Below, piece after piece: positions 45,404-56,484 of a DNA stretch of 64,000 nt. The translations under genes and the position numbers were made by a program. Source of the stretch: Mesorhizobium sp. SARCC-RB16n (GTDB lineage: Bacteria > Pseudomonadota > Alphaproteobacteria > Rhizobiales > Rhizobiaceae); contig NZ_ML703266.1 of NCBI RefSeq assembly GCF_008520305.1, positions 62,001 through 126,000 on the forward strand, read 5' to 3'. Position 1 is the first letter of the stretch; each line of letters starts with the position of its first letter. The notes beneath the pieces were generated by a model that had not been told where the DNA came from, did no database searches, and saw only the letters and a list, made by a program, of their open reading frames with translations.

Positions 45404-45580
45404 ATGGAACGTTACGTCGAGGACTACCAGAAGCGGCGGCTTACCGAACGTGTCGACATCATCGCTGCCATCAACATCTTGAGGTCGCAGGGCTGCGACT
45501 ACGACGATCTGATCGAGGAGATCACCAAGGTCTTTTATGTCGACCTCGATGCCTTCAATGAAATCGTGATGGCGGCCTAG
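45404..45580 (+). CDS. Small protein of 58 residues, unrecognised
   Basis: ATG at 45404, TAG at 45578-45580, with AAGGGA six bases upstream. The 58 residues begin MERYVEDYQKRRLTERVDII and end VFYVDLDAFNEIVMAA. It is highly charged, mostly helical, with a single Cys and no membrane segment. Codon use is like that of its neighbours, and the strong ribosome site argues that it is translated. It follows urtE by 261 bp and precedes the convergent diguanylate cyclase gene by 32 bp. I do not recognise a family; it could be a nitrogen-stress peptide or an independent small regulator. Confidence 0.7.
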   Translation: MERYVEDYQKRRLTERVDIIAAINILRSQGCDYDDLIEEITKVFYVDLDAFNEIVMAA

Positions 45581-45612
45581 GGCAACATTACAGGCTCGGC
45601 ACTGATACGCTG

Positions 45613-46764
45613 TCAGCTCGCGCGTCGGAACGGGGAGGCGGTCACGACGCGGTTGCGACCGCCGCGCTTGGCGTCGTAGAGCGCCTTGTCGGCGGCACTG
45701 AGCACCTTGTCTAAGCTGAGCCCTTCCTTGCTGCCAAATGCAAAACCCGCACTGACCGTGCAGCTCAGCGAGCCGGTTTCGGTTTCGATCAGCCGCGTCG
45801 CGAATACGGCCCGGATGCGCTCTGCGGATTCCTCGACCGTTTCCGGCAGGGTGCGCTTCAGCACCAGTGCAAATTCCTCGCCGCCCATGCGCGCGGCGAC
45901 GTCGGTCGGGCGAAGATTGCCAACGAGTTCCCTGGCGAACACCTTGAGCACTTCATCGCCCGCCGCGTGGCCGAATTCGTCGTTGATGGCTTTGAAATTG
46001 TCGAGGTCGAAGACGACCACCGCGGTAAAGGCGCCGACCGGGAGGTCGCCGTGCATGTCGAACAGAGCGCGCCGGTTGAGCAGGCCGGTCAAGGAATCCG
46101 TCAGGGCGTTGCGGTGGTGGTACCTCGCCAGACGCCCCTGGTTGAGGGCAAGCGAAAGCGCGCCAATACCCGTCATGCTGGCGATAACCACGATGAGGCT
46201 GAGTTCCTCGGCCCAGTTGCTTGGTGCGTGTCCCAGAATCAGTTTGCCATCCCACGTGAGAACCATGGCGCAGAGCGCGAAGGACGTGGCCGTGGCCGAA
46301 TAGAGCGTGGTGATGCCGATCGTCAGGGCGGGTGCCTCATCGCGGCCTCTCCAATATTCGAACGCCGTGGCGAACAGGAGCAAGGCGGCGAACATGTTCT
46401 CGAACATGAAGCCGAGGCCGTCATAACCCAAAGCCATGGGAGGCAACGCTATCACCAAGGAAACGCAACCCCACAGCGCCCGCGGCAGCGACGATCCGCC
46501 GGTTCGGAACTGATAGGCAGCGCCCAGCATGGCCGAAAAGCCGATCAGCAGGAATGCTGAGGTGGAGACGCCGAGCAGGCGCCCGGGCATGTCGATATAG
46601 GCGTCATAGATGAAAATATCGCCGACCACGAACACCAGGCTGATCGCCCATGTCAGCAGGAATTTTTCCGAGCGGGCGGTCAGCCACATGCCGAACAATG
46701 TCAGGCTGAGGCAAGCGGCGGAGAACCCGACAGCCAGCAGAAGCGAAGTGTAGTCGAGCGACAT
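45613..46764 (-). CDS. Membrane-bound diguanylate cyclase (GGDEF domain)
   Basis: The 383-residue protein has about six N-terminal membrane helices (first 200 residues: LLLAVGFSAACLSLTLFGMWL and so on, MASE-like) and a C-terminal GGDEF domain: NALTDSLTGLLNRRALFD, VVVFDLDNFKAINDEFGHAAGD and ARMGGEEFALVL. The catalytic GGEEF is intact. RPTD lies five residues before it and forms the inhibitory RxxD I-site, so product inhibition is likely. It makes c-di-GMP from GTP. The start at 46764 has AGAGGGGC upstream. No EAL domain. Confidence 0.92.
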   Translation of the reverse strand: MSLDYTSLLLAVGFSAACLSLTLFGMWLTARSEKFLLTWAISLVFVVGDIFIYDAYIDMPGRLLGVSTSAFLLIGFSAMLGAAYQFRTGGSSLPRALWGCVSLVIALPPMALGYDGLGFMFENMFAALLLFATAFEYWRGRDEAPALTIGITTLYSATATSFALCAMVLTWDGKLILGHAPSNWAEELSLIVVIASMTGIGALSLALNQGRLARYHHRNALTDSLTGLLNRRALFDMHGDLPVGAFTAVVVFDLDNFKAINDEFGHAAGDEVLKVFARELVGNLRPTDVAARMGGEEFALVLKRTLPETVEESAERIRAVFATRLIETETGSLSCTVSAGFAFGSKEGLSLDKVLSAADKALYDAKRGGRNRVVTASPFRRAS

Positions 46765-46881
46765 GCCCCTCTTTCCCTGCCGGCGGCGGTTCCAGCTCTG
46801 CGGCTTGGCGTCGCCGTATTCATGCGGCAAGGAAGTGTCGATAAGGTTACGATGGACCGAGAATGCCAGGAATTCTCTGTG

Positions 46882-47142
46882 TCAGAGAATTGCCACCAAC
46901 AACAGCATGATGATGCCGACCCCCATCATAAGCAAACCCGGCCAATGCTGCGAGAGGCCTAGGAAACGAAGGCCACGCCGGGGTGGCTCAAGCGTCGGAC
47001 CCGTCATTGCCAGGGTTGGCTTCGGTCGATCCGAGCCCGCAGGCGCCGAGCCGCCGCTCAACTGGCCGCGCCTGAGGGCTGCACCCGCCATGTACACAAG
47101 GCCGGCTATAGTCAGCAACGCTCCGATGAGGATGATAGCCAT
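46882..47142 (-). CDS. Small membrane protein, two helices, unknown function
   Basis: The 86-residue protein begins MAIILIGALLTIAGLVYMAG (helix 1), has a polar loop with Gly/Ser/Pro and ends with a second helix (WPGLLMMGVGIIMLLLVAIL). The start at 47142 has GAGGAG immediately upstream and gives a membrane helix at the N-terminus. It is on the same strand as the diguanylate cyclase gene but 117 bp away. No family is recognised. Confidence 0.68.
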   Translation of the reverse strand: MAIILIGALLTIAGLVYMAGAALRRGQLSGGSAPAGSDRPKPTLAMTGPTLEPPRRGLRFLGLSQHWPGLLMMGVGIIMLLLVAIL

Positions 47143-47286
47143 CTCTCCTCGCTTTTGCCCACCCGGTCGCCACGGAAACCGGCTCTTGGCGAGATAGGCA
47201 AAACGGTCAAGATGCCCCGCAGGTTCCGAACACGCAGCAACACCCGACCTCGAAGCCTCGACAAAAGACATGGCCGCGGTGCAAGC

Positions 47287-48093
47287 TTAATCGGCCACAC
47301 GCTTCATCAGCGCCATCGCCCCGAAGGGTGCGCGCACTTTGCCCTCGGTGATGAAGTAGACGAACACGTCACGCGGCAGGACCGGGGCGTCGGTGGCGGG
47401 GTCGGCGCGCCGCAGATCGGCCGGCTGCTTGCCTTGCGCCCAAAGCTTTGCCCGCGCCGCCCATTCATCGAGGCCCTTCGGCGTGTAGCAATCGGGATTG
47501 TCGTCGCTGCCGGTCTGCAGCCTGATGTAGACGAAGTCACCGGTGACGTCGGCGATGTCAGGATATTTGGCATGATCGGCATAGACGATCGCCGCCTTGT
47601 ATTTGCGTGCAAGCGCGGCGAACTCAGGCACGATGAAACTGTCATTGCGCACTTCGAGTGCGTGGCGCAGCGCGACACCGTCCTGCTTTTCCGGCAGCAG
47701 TTTCAGGAACGCTTCGAAATCGTCCGGATCGAACTTCTTGGTCGGCGCGAACTGCCACAGGATCGGTCCGAGTTTTTCGCCGAGCGCGGCCACGCCGGAA
47801 CCCAGGAAACGCATCATCGATTCGCCGGCTTCGCCCAGCACACGCCGATTGGTGACGAAGCGGTTGCCTTTCAGCGAATAGACGAACCCGTCAGGCGCTT
47901 CATTGGCCCATTTAACGAAGGTCGGCTCCTTGAAGCTCGAATAATAGGTGCCGTTGACCTCGATGCTCGGCACTTGCCGGCTGGCATATTGCAGTTGCTT
48001 CGCCTTCGAGAGTTTTTCGGGATAGAAGGACGTGTCCCAGGGCTCGAAGGTCCAGCCGCCCATGCCGGCGCGGATTGTTCCTGATGCGGTCAT
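47287..48093 (-). CDS. DUF72 domain-containing protein
   Basis: The 268-residue TIM-barrel-like protein has the DUF72 sequence pattern: IRAGMGGWTFEPWDTSFYPE, IEVNGTYYSSFKEPTFVKWA, FVYSLKGNRFVTNRR, GPILWQFAPTKKF and ALEVRNDSF. The family is widespread and its enzymatic role is not established. It lies next to, and on the same strand as, the GNAT gene (28 bp). Confidence 0.9.
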   Translation of the reverse strand: MTASGTIRAGMGGWTFEPWDTSFYPEKLSKAKQLQYASRQVPSIEVNGTYYSSFKEPTFVKWANEAPDGFVYSLKGNRFVTNRRVLGEAGESMMRFLGSGVAALGEKLGPILWQFAPTKKFDPDDFEAFLKLLPEKQDGVALRHALEVRNDSFIVPEFAALARKYKAAIVYADHAKYPDIADVTGDFVYIRLQTGSDDNPDCYTPKGLDEWAARAKLWAQGKQPADLRRADPATDAPVLPRDVFVYFITEGKVRAPFGAMALMKRVAD

Positions 48094-48121
48094 TATCGTC
48101 CTCCCAGATTTCTAAAAGCGA

Positions 48122-48586
48122 TCAGGCCGTGGTGGACCTGTCGAGCGGTTTGGCCATGTCAACCAGTATCCACCCTGGCCGATAGGGATTGGGCCGCCGA
48201 CCCGTTTCACGGTAGCCATAGGCGGTGTAGAGCGCGATGTTCCGTTCCATCTTGGCGTTGGTGTAGAGCCGCACCTCCGGCAAATCCCATAGACGCGCCT
48301 GTTCATCGGCGTGATTGAGCAGCGCCATGCCAAATCCCTTGCCCTGGAAGCCGGGGGCGACCGCGACGGAGAAGATCATCACGTGGTCGGAGTGGCGCTC
48401 CAGTGTGATCAGTCCGGCCAGCGCGCCGCCACTCTCCAGCAGCCAGACCTCGCCTAGGGCGATGCGTGGCGAGTAGTCCTCGGTAACCGGGATCGGTGGC
48501 GCGTCGAGTATCGCATTGTAGGGAGCATAGGCCGCCTGCGTCAGCGCGACGATCGCGGCGAGATCTTCGGGACGGGCAAGCCTCAT
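48122..48586 (-). CDS. GNAT family N-acetyltransferase
   Basis: The 154-residue protein has the acetyl-CoA-binding motif VAPGFQGKGFGMALLNHADEQA (Q/RxxGxG/A) and the usual C-terminal LYTNAKMERNIALYTAYGYRETG. The substrate is unknown. It overlaps the DUF302 gene by four bases and so belongs to the uvrA-DUF302-GNAT run. Confidence 0.9.
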   Translation of the reverse strand: MRLARPEDLAAIVALTQAAYAPYNAILDAPPIPVTEDYSPRIALGEVWLLESGGALAGLITLERHSDHVMIFSVAVAPGFQGKGFGMALLNHADEQARLWDLPEVRLYTNAKMERNIALYTAYGYRETGRRPNPYRPGWILVDMAKPLDRSTTA

Positions 48587-48992
48587 GATTGCTCCATCCC
48601 GGCAGCGGCCGCTATCACCTTTTCCATGCCGGCGGCAATTGCAGTGACAGCATCGCGGCTAGCACTGCCGAGTCCGTGGCGTTCAGCCAGCCAATACGCA
48701 TCATTGTAGGACAGCCACACCTTGCCTTCTTGATCCTCCCAGGCCAGTGCCTTCACCGGCAGGTCGATGCCTGCAAGCTGTTGGTCCTGCATCAGCGGTG
48801 TGCCGCCTTTTGGGTTGCCGAAAATCAGCAGTTCGGTCGGCCGCAGTGACGCGCCGACATCGCGCGCGCCGGCCGCGTGGTCGATGCGCGCGAACACGCA
48901 CAGTCCAGCGCGAGCGACAGTTTCAGCCAGCCGATCGATGGTCTCGGTCACGCCGAAGCGGCTGTGAAGCGAAATGAGGCCGTTGTTCGCCA

Positions 48993-48993
<1 letters not shown>
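48583..48993 (-). CDS. DUF302 domain-containing protein
   Basis: About 136 residues. It shows FGVTETIDRLAETVARAGLC, FARIDHAAGARDVGASLRPT, LLIFGNPKGGTPLMQDQQLAGIDLPVKALAWED, all typical of DUF302. The ATG at 48993 overlaps the uvrA stop, and a GTG three bases earlier would also serve. DUF302 proteins bind small ligands or lipids; the function is not known. It is translationally linked to uvrA. Confidence 0.88.
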
Positions 48994-51914
<2,921 letters not shown>

Positions 51915-52066
51915 CGCCGGTCGCCGCCTCAGATCTGGAATTCGTGGGATCGGCGGGATTTTCCCAGCCATCCCCTATGTAGGTCTTTTTGCCGCCACGT
52001 CGAGAGACGCCACAATTCCCGACAGAAGTCGTTTAACCGTCTTTCGCGCGAAGGGGCAAGCGGAAA

Positions 52067-52081
52067 GAACAAAGGCCGAAC
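52067..52081 (-). promoter_or_regulatory. LexA (SOS) box upstream of uvrA
   Basis: gaacaaaggccgaac is GAAC-N7-GAAC, i.e. GTTC-N7-GTTC on the minus strand, the direct-repeat SOS box of alphaproteobacteria. It is 153 bp from the uvrA start. No other copy is seen in the surrounding 300 bases. Confidence 0.72.
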
Positions 52082-52541
52082 ACGCTCCTGACAAAGCTGT
52101 GCGGAAACTGACCCTGACGTAACCTCCCGGCGATCACATTTTTCCGTAACCGGCTATTGATGGTTGACGTGGCCGGCGCAGGGGGGCAGTCTCCAGAGGT
52201 CAGCGAAGCTGGCCGTCTTTCGATGGCCTCGCCGCCCCAAGGCGGCCTGCGAGACGCCGCAGGCATTAGCGATTTGCGCTTCGCCACGACGACTATGTCG
52301 CAACGGACAAAGGAGCGGAGCATGACGCCACCGGATAGTCCCCCAGGGCTTCAGTTGTCACTGGAGCCGCGGCAGGCATAAGTGCCAGAGGTAGGCGTTT
52401 GCGCCACCCGACAAACCGTGACCTGCCGTATCCCTAAAAATCAGAGACTATTGGTCGGATCGTCGGCTGAATGCCGCGAAGCATCCGAAATCAAACGCCG
52501 GCAGTACACTCCCGGCAAAAATGGATTAAAAATCCAGAAAA
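52082..52541. other. Intergenic region without a convincing gene
   Basis: About 460 bases lie between the LexA box and a bidirectional terminator. The only candidate coding element is a 19-codon frame at 52322-52381. Near the right end, tggatt/aatcca (about 52522-52536) and gccgg/ccggc (about 52498-52515) can form small hairpins before the terminator. A small RNA is possible but no promoter is evident. Confidence 0.4.
52322..52381 (+). CDS. Possible 19-residue micro-ORF with strong ribosome site
   Basis: aaaggagcggagc precedes an ATG encoding MTPPDSPPGLQLSLEPRQA and a TAA. The Shine-Dalgarno is among the best in the window. Length and Pro content do not allow a functional call, and the frame is also open upstream to 52157. 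Confidence 0.25.
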   Translation: MTPPDSPPGLQLSLEPRQA

Positions 52542-52584
52542 AGCCCCGTCCGTTTGCCCCCAAGGCACGGCGGGGCTGTTTTTT
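52542..52584. terminator. Bidirectional intrinsic terminator
   Basis: agccccg (52542-52548) pairs with cggggct (52571-52577), and ccgt (52550-52553) with acgg (52567-52570), with a single bulged T. On the plus strand it is followed by g-tttttt; on the minus strand by five T. The latter would end the small exported protein gene at 52612. Confidence 0.75.
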
Positions 52585-52611
52585 GGGAATGGCTGAGCTG
52601 GCGGAGGCAGC

Positions 52612-52911
52612 TTACCGCCGAGGCTTGAACCCATCCGTGGCAGCGTCGATCGTGATGCTACCGGAAATCCTGACATCGGTATTGCCGATCTTGAACGTGC
52701 CGTTTTCGCCGTTGGGGAGCGCGTCGTCGGGTTCGGGCTGTGGCGCAGGCTTGGCGATGCGATAGTCGCCGGTCACGCCGGGCAGAGCGCTTTTTTGCGC
52801 CGCCGACGAGGCATCGTCGGCAAGCGCCGGCTTGGACACAAGGCCGACGACGGCGAGCACCATGGCGGCTGTGACACGGTGCGATGTTCCGGATCGATGA
52901 GTGTCGGTCAT
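52612..52911 (-). CDS. Small hypothetical exported protein
   Basis: The 99-residue protein has a predicted signal peptide (HRVTAAMVLAVVGLVSKPALA) and a mature, Pro-rich domain ending in FKIGNTDVRISGSITIDAATD. The last segment resembles the C-terminal strand of small rhizobial periplasmic proteins, but no family is recognised. The start at 52911 is chosen for AGGAG upstream, though only one base away. It follows clpP on the same strand. Confidence 0.65.
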   Translation of the reverse strand: MTDTHRSGTSHRVTAAMVLAVVGLVSKPALADDASSAAQKSALPGVTGDYRIAKPAPQPEPDDALPNGENGTFKIGNTDVRISGSITIDAATDGFKPRR

Positions 52912-53000
52912 GCTCCTGTTATAGGGACCTGCCGCCACCGGAACCAGACTGGGCATCGTCAAATCTTCGACACTTGGCAGGATTTGACCTGAGCTCTGCC

Positions 53001-53606
53001 TTACGCCGCCTTTTTGCGGGTGTCGAAAACATGGTCGACAATGCCCCACGCCTGTGCCTCGCGAGCCGTCATGAAATGGTCGCGGTCGAGCGTGCGTTCG
53101 ACCTCTTCATAGCTGCGGCCGCAATGCTGGGCGTAGAGTTCGGTCATGTGGCGCTTGGTCTGCCCGATGCGTTCGGCGTGCCGCTGGATGTCGGAAGCCT
53201 GGCCCTGGAAGCCGCCCAGCGGCTGATGCAGCAGGATGGTGGCGTTCGGCAGGGCGATGCGGCGCCCGGCCGTCCCAGCCATCAGCAGGAACGATCCCAT
53301 CGATGCGGCAAAGCCCATGCACACGGTCGACACCGGGCAACTGATATACTGCATCGTGTCGTAGATGGCGAAGCCGCTGGTCACCATGCCGCCGGGCGAG
53401 TTGATGTAGAGCGAGATTTCCTTCTCGGGATTGTCCGACTCCAGCGACAAAAGCTGCGCGCTGACCAGCGCCGAGACGTCGTCATTGATCTCGCCGTTGA
53501 TGAAGACGATGCGCTCGCGCAGCAGCCGCGAAAAAATGTCGAAGGCACGTTCGCCGCGGCTCGATTGCTCGATCACCATAGGCACAAGACTGGCAACACC
53601 GCTCAT
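53001..53606 (-). CDS. clpP: ATP-dependent Clp protease proteolytic subunit
   Basis: The 201-residue serine protease has the catalytic Ser in [14 protein letters not shown], His in [17 protein letters not shown] and Asp in [11 protein letters not shown], all conserved. [16 protein letters not shown] is the ClpP handle region. Rhizobia carry several clpP genes; this one is not next to clpX or lon, so it is probably an accessory paralogue. The start at 53606 has GGAGAA upstream. It is 22 bp after an AHSA1/SRPBCC gene. Confidence 0.93.
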   Translation of the reverse strand: MSGVASLVPMVIEQSSRGERAFDIFSRLLRERIVFINGEINDDVSALVSAQLLSLESDNPEKEISLYINSPGGMVTSGFAIYDTMQYISCPVSTVCMGFAASMGSFLLMAGTAGRRIALPNATILLHQPLGGFQGQASDIQRHAERIGQTKRHMTELYAQHCGRSYEEVERTLDRDHFMTAREAQAWGIVDHVFDTRKKAA

Positions 53607-53628
53607 TTTCTTCTCCGATTTTCCGTGT

Positions 53629-54087
53629 TCAGGCCGCGCGCAGCAGAAGGTGTGGTGTGTTCGCGGCGATAGGCTTTCCGGCTCCGCGCAGCGAAAGCCG
53701 GCAGCCGGCGCCCGCCATGGCAACGGCAGGCATCGTCTTGCGGGCAAACCCGTCATGGATGATGCGCAGATGCGTGCCGCCGGAAACGGTACGGGCGAGC
53801 GTGAAGGTGACGGTGCTGTCGAGCGGGTGCGCCGCATCGTCCGACTGCTCGCGCCAGGAATAGCGCAGCAGGCGCTCGGGCTCGGCGTCGAGGATCTCGC
53901 ATTCGATCACCGCCTCAGGCCCGGCGAAAGCAAAGCGGCTGCCGGCCTGCGGCCTGATGTCGTTCGGCATCATCCAGGCGGCGAGCAATTCCGGCACGGT
54001 CAGCGCCCGCCAAACCTTTTCCGGCGGCTCGGCAAGGTCGTATTCGAATTCGAGCGCATCCGGGGCGACTTCGTGTTGGCTCTTCAT
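53629..54087 (-). CDS. SRPBCC/AHSA1-family protein
   Basis: The 152-residue START-like domain protein reads [30 protein letters not shown], then [32 protein letters not shown] and [13 protein letters not shown]. The family binds hydrophobic ligands. Its ATG overlaps the stop of an ArsR regulator gene by four bases (ATGA), and the ArsR/AHSA1 pair is a widespread module. The ligand is unknown. Confidence 0.9.
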   Translation of the reverse strand: MKSQHEVAPDALEFEYDLAEPPEKVWRALTVPELLAAWMMPNDIRPQAGSRFAFAGPEAVIECEILDAEPERLLRYSWREQSDDAAHPLDSTVTFTLARTVSGGTHLRIIHDGFARKTMPAVAMAGAGCRLSLRGAGKPIAANTPHLLLRAA

Positions 54088-54398
54088 TGATCCATGTCCT
54101 TCAAAACGGCCTTCAGCCTTTCTATGCGTTCCGGCCAGAACGTCCGATAGCGTTCGATCCAGGAGAGCAGCGGGGCAAGTCCCCGCGGATCGGCGCGGTA
54201 ATAGGCGTTGCGGCCGGCCCGCCGCTCGACCACGAGACCGGCACCGCGCAGCACCGCCAAGTGCTGGGAGACGGCCGGCTGCGACACAGTCAGGCCGCTG
54301 CGAAGTTCCGACACGCTCATCTCGCTCGTCGCGAGACGCTCGAAGACGGTGCGGCGCGTCGGGTCGGCCAGGGCACGGAAAATCTCTGCTTCGATCAT
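54084..54398 (-). CDS. ArsR-family winged-helix regulator
   Basis: The 104-residue regulator has an ArsR fold: IFRALADPTRRTVFERLATSEMSVSELRSGLTVSQPAVSQHLAVLRGAGLVVERRAGR. The metal-binding Cys pair of classical ArsR is absent (no ELCVCDL), so it probably senses something other than metals. The start at 54398 is used. A palindrome just upstream is a likely operator, and the AHSA1 gene is coupled to it. Confidence 0.92.
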   Translation of the reverse strand: MIEAEIFRALADPTRRTVFERLATSEMSVSELRSGLTVSQPAVSQHLAVLRGAGLVVERRAGRNAYYRADPRGLAPLLSWIERYRTFWPERIERLKAVLKDMDQ

Positions 54399-54407
54399 GG
54401 CAAAAGC

Positions 54408-54426
54408 ATAAGTCAATACTTATTGA
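54408..54426. promoter_or_regulatory. Candidate ArsR operator
   Basis: ataagtcaatacttat (54408-54423; 6-4-6) overlaps tcaatacttattga (54413-54426; 6-2-6), two nested perfect inverted repeats ten bases before the ArsR start. The site overlaps the expected core promoter, consistent with autorepression. Confidence 0.65.
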
Positions 54427-54508
54427 TTTGGCAAGCGCTGTTTTGAAACCCATATGCAGCCTTCAGGCATTGCTGCCATTCCTTGACAATCAGCGGCAGT
54501 GCATATAG

Positions 54509-54523
54509 GAACGAAAAGGGAAC
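54509..54523 (+). promoter_or_regulatory. LexA (SOS) box of ssb with overlapping promoter
   Basis: gaacgaaaagggaac is GAAC-N7-GAAC, the alphaproteobacterial LexA direct repeat. It overlaps the region just after a TTGACA -35 hexamer (54483-54488) and a weak -10 (tatagg, 54504-54509, spacing slightly short). It is about 100 bp upstream of ssb. Confidence 0.75.
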
Positions 54524-54624
54524 AAAAACCTTGTGGGAAAAGCCAGCCTTGGCAGGCGGCTGACGTTCGTAGCCTGTAAGGTGCTGCGACAAAAATTTGT
54601 TTCGGATGAGCGCGGAGAAATATC

Positions 54625-55149
54625 ATGGCGGGTAGCGTCAATAAGGTCATTCTGGTCGGCAATCTCGGCGCGGACCCTGAAATCCGCCGATTGAATTCCG
54701 GCGAGCCGGTCGTCAACATCCGCATCGCCACGTCGGAAAGCTGGCGCGACAAGAATTCCGGCGAGCGCAAGGAAAAGACCGAGTGGCATAACGTCGTCAT
54801 TTTCAATGAAGGCATCGCCAAGGTGGCAGAGCAATATCTGAAGAAGGGCATGAAGGTTTATGTCGAGGGCCAGTTGCAGACGCGCAAATGGCAGGACCAG
54901 ACCGGAGCCGACAAATACACGACCGAAGTCGTGCTGCAGAAATTCCGTGGCGAGCTGCAGATGCTCGACGCGCGCGGCCAGGGTGAGGGCGGCCAGGTCG
55001 GCGGCTACAGCGGTGGCGGCAGCAGCCGCGGTTCCGATTTCGGCCAGTCGAGCCCGAACGAGGGGTTCAACCGCGGTGGCGGCAACGCCCCTAGGGGCGG
55101 CGGTGGCGGCGGTTCGTCGCGCGAGCTGGACGACGAAATTCCGTTCTGA
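54625..55149 (+). CDS. ssb: Single-stranded DNA-binding protein
   Basis: The 174-residue protein has an OB-fold ([21 protein letters not shown], then [40 protein letters not shown]), a Gly-rich linker and the conserved acidic tip DDEIPF that docks partner proteins. It protects single-stranded DNA in replication and repair. GGAG is eight bases before the ATG. It is followed by a terminator. Confidence 0.97.
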   Translation: MAGSVNKVILVGNLGADPEIRRLNSGEPVVNIRIATSESWRDKNSGERKEKTEWHNVVIFNEGIAKVAEQYLKKGMKVYVEGQLQTRKWQDQTGADKYTTEVVLQKFRGELQMLDARGQGEGGQVGGYSGGGSSRGSDFGQSSPNEGFNRGGGNAPRGGGGGGSSRELDDEIPF

Positions 55150-55190
55150 TCGGAAGCCATACCAAACGGCGAATGCTTGTGCTTGATATG

Positions 55191-55223
55191 CCCCGGGGGT
55201 CCTGCATGGACTTTCGGGGTTTT
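55191..55223 (+). terminator. Intrinsic terminator after ssb
   Basis: ccccg (55191-55195) pairs with cgggg (55215-55219), gtcc with ggac inside, around a small loop, followed by tttt (55220-55223). Confidence 0.7.
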
Positions 55224-55277
55224 GCATTGTCGATTGAGCTGACGCCAACTCGATCAAGGGATTGAAAGGACAGGGCG

Positions 55278-55703
55278 ATGAAGGCACGGGTAAAATGGGT
55301 CGAGGAACGCACTTTCGTCGGCGAGTCCGGCAGCGGCCACAAGGTCGTGCTGGGCACGGCGTCCAGCCCGGAAGGCAGGACGCCGGGACCGAGCCCGATG
55401 GAGCTGGTGCTGATCGGCACTGGCGGCTGCTCTGCCTATGACGTCGTCCATATCCTCGAAAAGGGCCGCGAGGCGGTCGAGGACTGCGTGGTCGAACTCG
55501 ACGCCGACCGTGCCGAGACCGACCCGAAGGTGTTCACCCGCATCCACATGCATTTCATCGTCAAGGGCCGCGCACTGTCGCGTGACAAGGTCGCGCGCGC
55601 GATCGATCTGTCGATCGACAAATACTGCTCGGCTTCCGCCATGATGGCCAAGACGGCCACGCTTACGCATGATTTCGAGATCGTCGATACGACGGCGAAG
55701 TAG
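55278..55703 (+). CDS. OsmC-family protein
   Basis: The 141-residue protein reads VLIGTGGCSAYDVVHILEKGR, with the first peroxidatic-type Cys, and DLSIDKYCSASAMMAKTA with the second Cys, as in the YhfA/OsmC branch. The family reduces organic peroxides or acts in stress protection. GGACAGGGCG precedes the ATG. It is convergent with marC. Confidence 0.92.
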   Translation: MKARVKWVEERTFVGESGSGHKVVLGTASSPEGRTPGPSPMELVLIGTGGCSAYDVVHILEKGREAVEDCVVELDADRAETDPKVFTRIHMHFIVKGRALSRDKVARAIDLSIDKYCSASAMMAKTATLTHDFEIVDTTAK

Positions 55704-55719
55704 GGCCGTAGGGTACCGC

Positions 55720-56349
55720 TCAACCCGCCATCAGCGCCTTGATACCATCCGCCACGAACTGCACGGCCAGTGCCGCCAGGATGACGCCGAGCAGGCGGGT
55801 CAGGATCGAGCGGCCGGTCTGGCCGAGGATGCGGTCGATGCGTTCCGACAGCACGAACACCAGATAGGTTATGACCAGGCAGACGAAAATGATGCCGACC
55901 AGGGCCGCCTGAGCGGCAAAACCCTGAAACGAGCCGGAGAGCAGCACCGTCGCTGAGATCGCGCCGGGCCCTGCGATCAGCGGGATCGCCAGCGGGAAGG
56001 CGGCGATGTTGTGGATCATGTCCTTGGTGATGGCGACGTCGCCGATCTTCTCCTTGCGGTCCTGCCGGCGTTCGAAGACCATTTCGAAGGCGATGAAAAA
56101 CAGCAAAAACCCGCCGGCGACGCGGAAGGCGGGCAGCGTGATGCCGAACACCGACAGAATCGAGGCGCCCGCGACAGCGAACAGCGCCATCACCAGGAAA
56201 CCGATGATCGAGGCGCGCACGGAAACCTGCTGGCGCTCGTCGCGGTTCATGCCGCGTGTCACGGCCAGGAACAGAGGCGCCAGGCCGGGCGGGTCGATGG
56301 TCACGAGAATGGTAACGAAGGCATTGAACAGGCTGTCGAAGCTCGGCAT
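55720..56349 (-). CDS. MarC-family integral membrane protein
   Basis: The 209-residue protein has about six membrane helices: FNAFVTILVTIDPPGLAPLFLAVT (the conserved DPPG motif), VFGITLPAFRVAGGFLLFFIAFEMV and IAAFPLAIPLIAGPGAISATVLL. The family was once linked to multidrug resistance, but this was not upheld; the true function is unknown. The start at 56349 (MPSFDSLFNAF) is used. Confidence 0.92.
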   Translation of the reverse strand: MPSFDSLFNAFVTILVTIDPPGLAPLFLAVTRGMNRDERQQVSVRASIIGFLVMALFAVAGASILSVFGITLPAFRVAGGFLLFFIAFEMVFERRQDRKEKIGDVAITKDMIHNIAAFPLAIPLIAGPGAISATVLLSGSFQGFAAQAALVGIIFVCLVITYLVFVLSERIDRILGQTGRSILTRLLGVILAALAVQFVADGIKALMAG

Positions 56350-56450
56350 CGCTGACCCCTCCCGCCGGGCTGGGCCCGCACTCCGACATTGGTAGAGCAA
56401 AGCCCGGTCGGTGGGAACTGTCAGAGGGCTGGAGACTTCGATGCGGTATG

Positions 56451-56484
56451 GCGCGTCGCGTCGAAATGGATTCAGGCGACGCGC
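56451..56484. repeat. Extragenic palindromic repeat, family C, copy 2
   Basis: gcgcgtcgc (56451-56459) pairs with gcgacgcgc (56476-56484) around gtcgaaatggattcag. It shares stem and middle with 35463-35504. It is directly downstream of the paralogue A stop. Confidence 0.75.
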
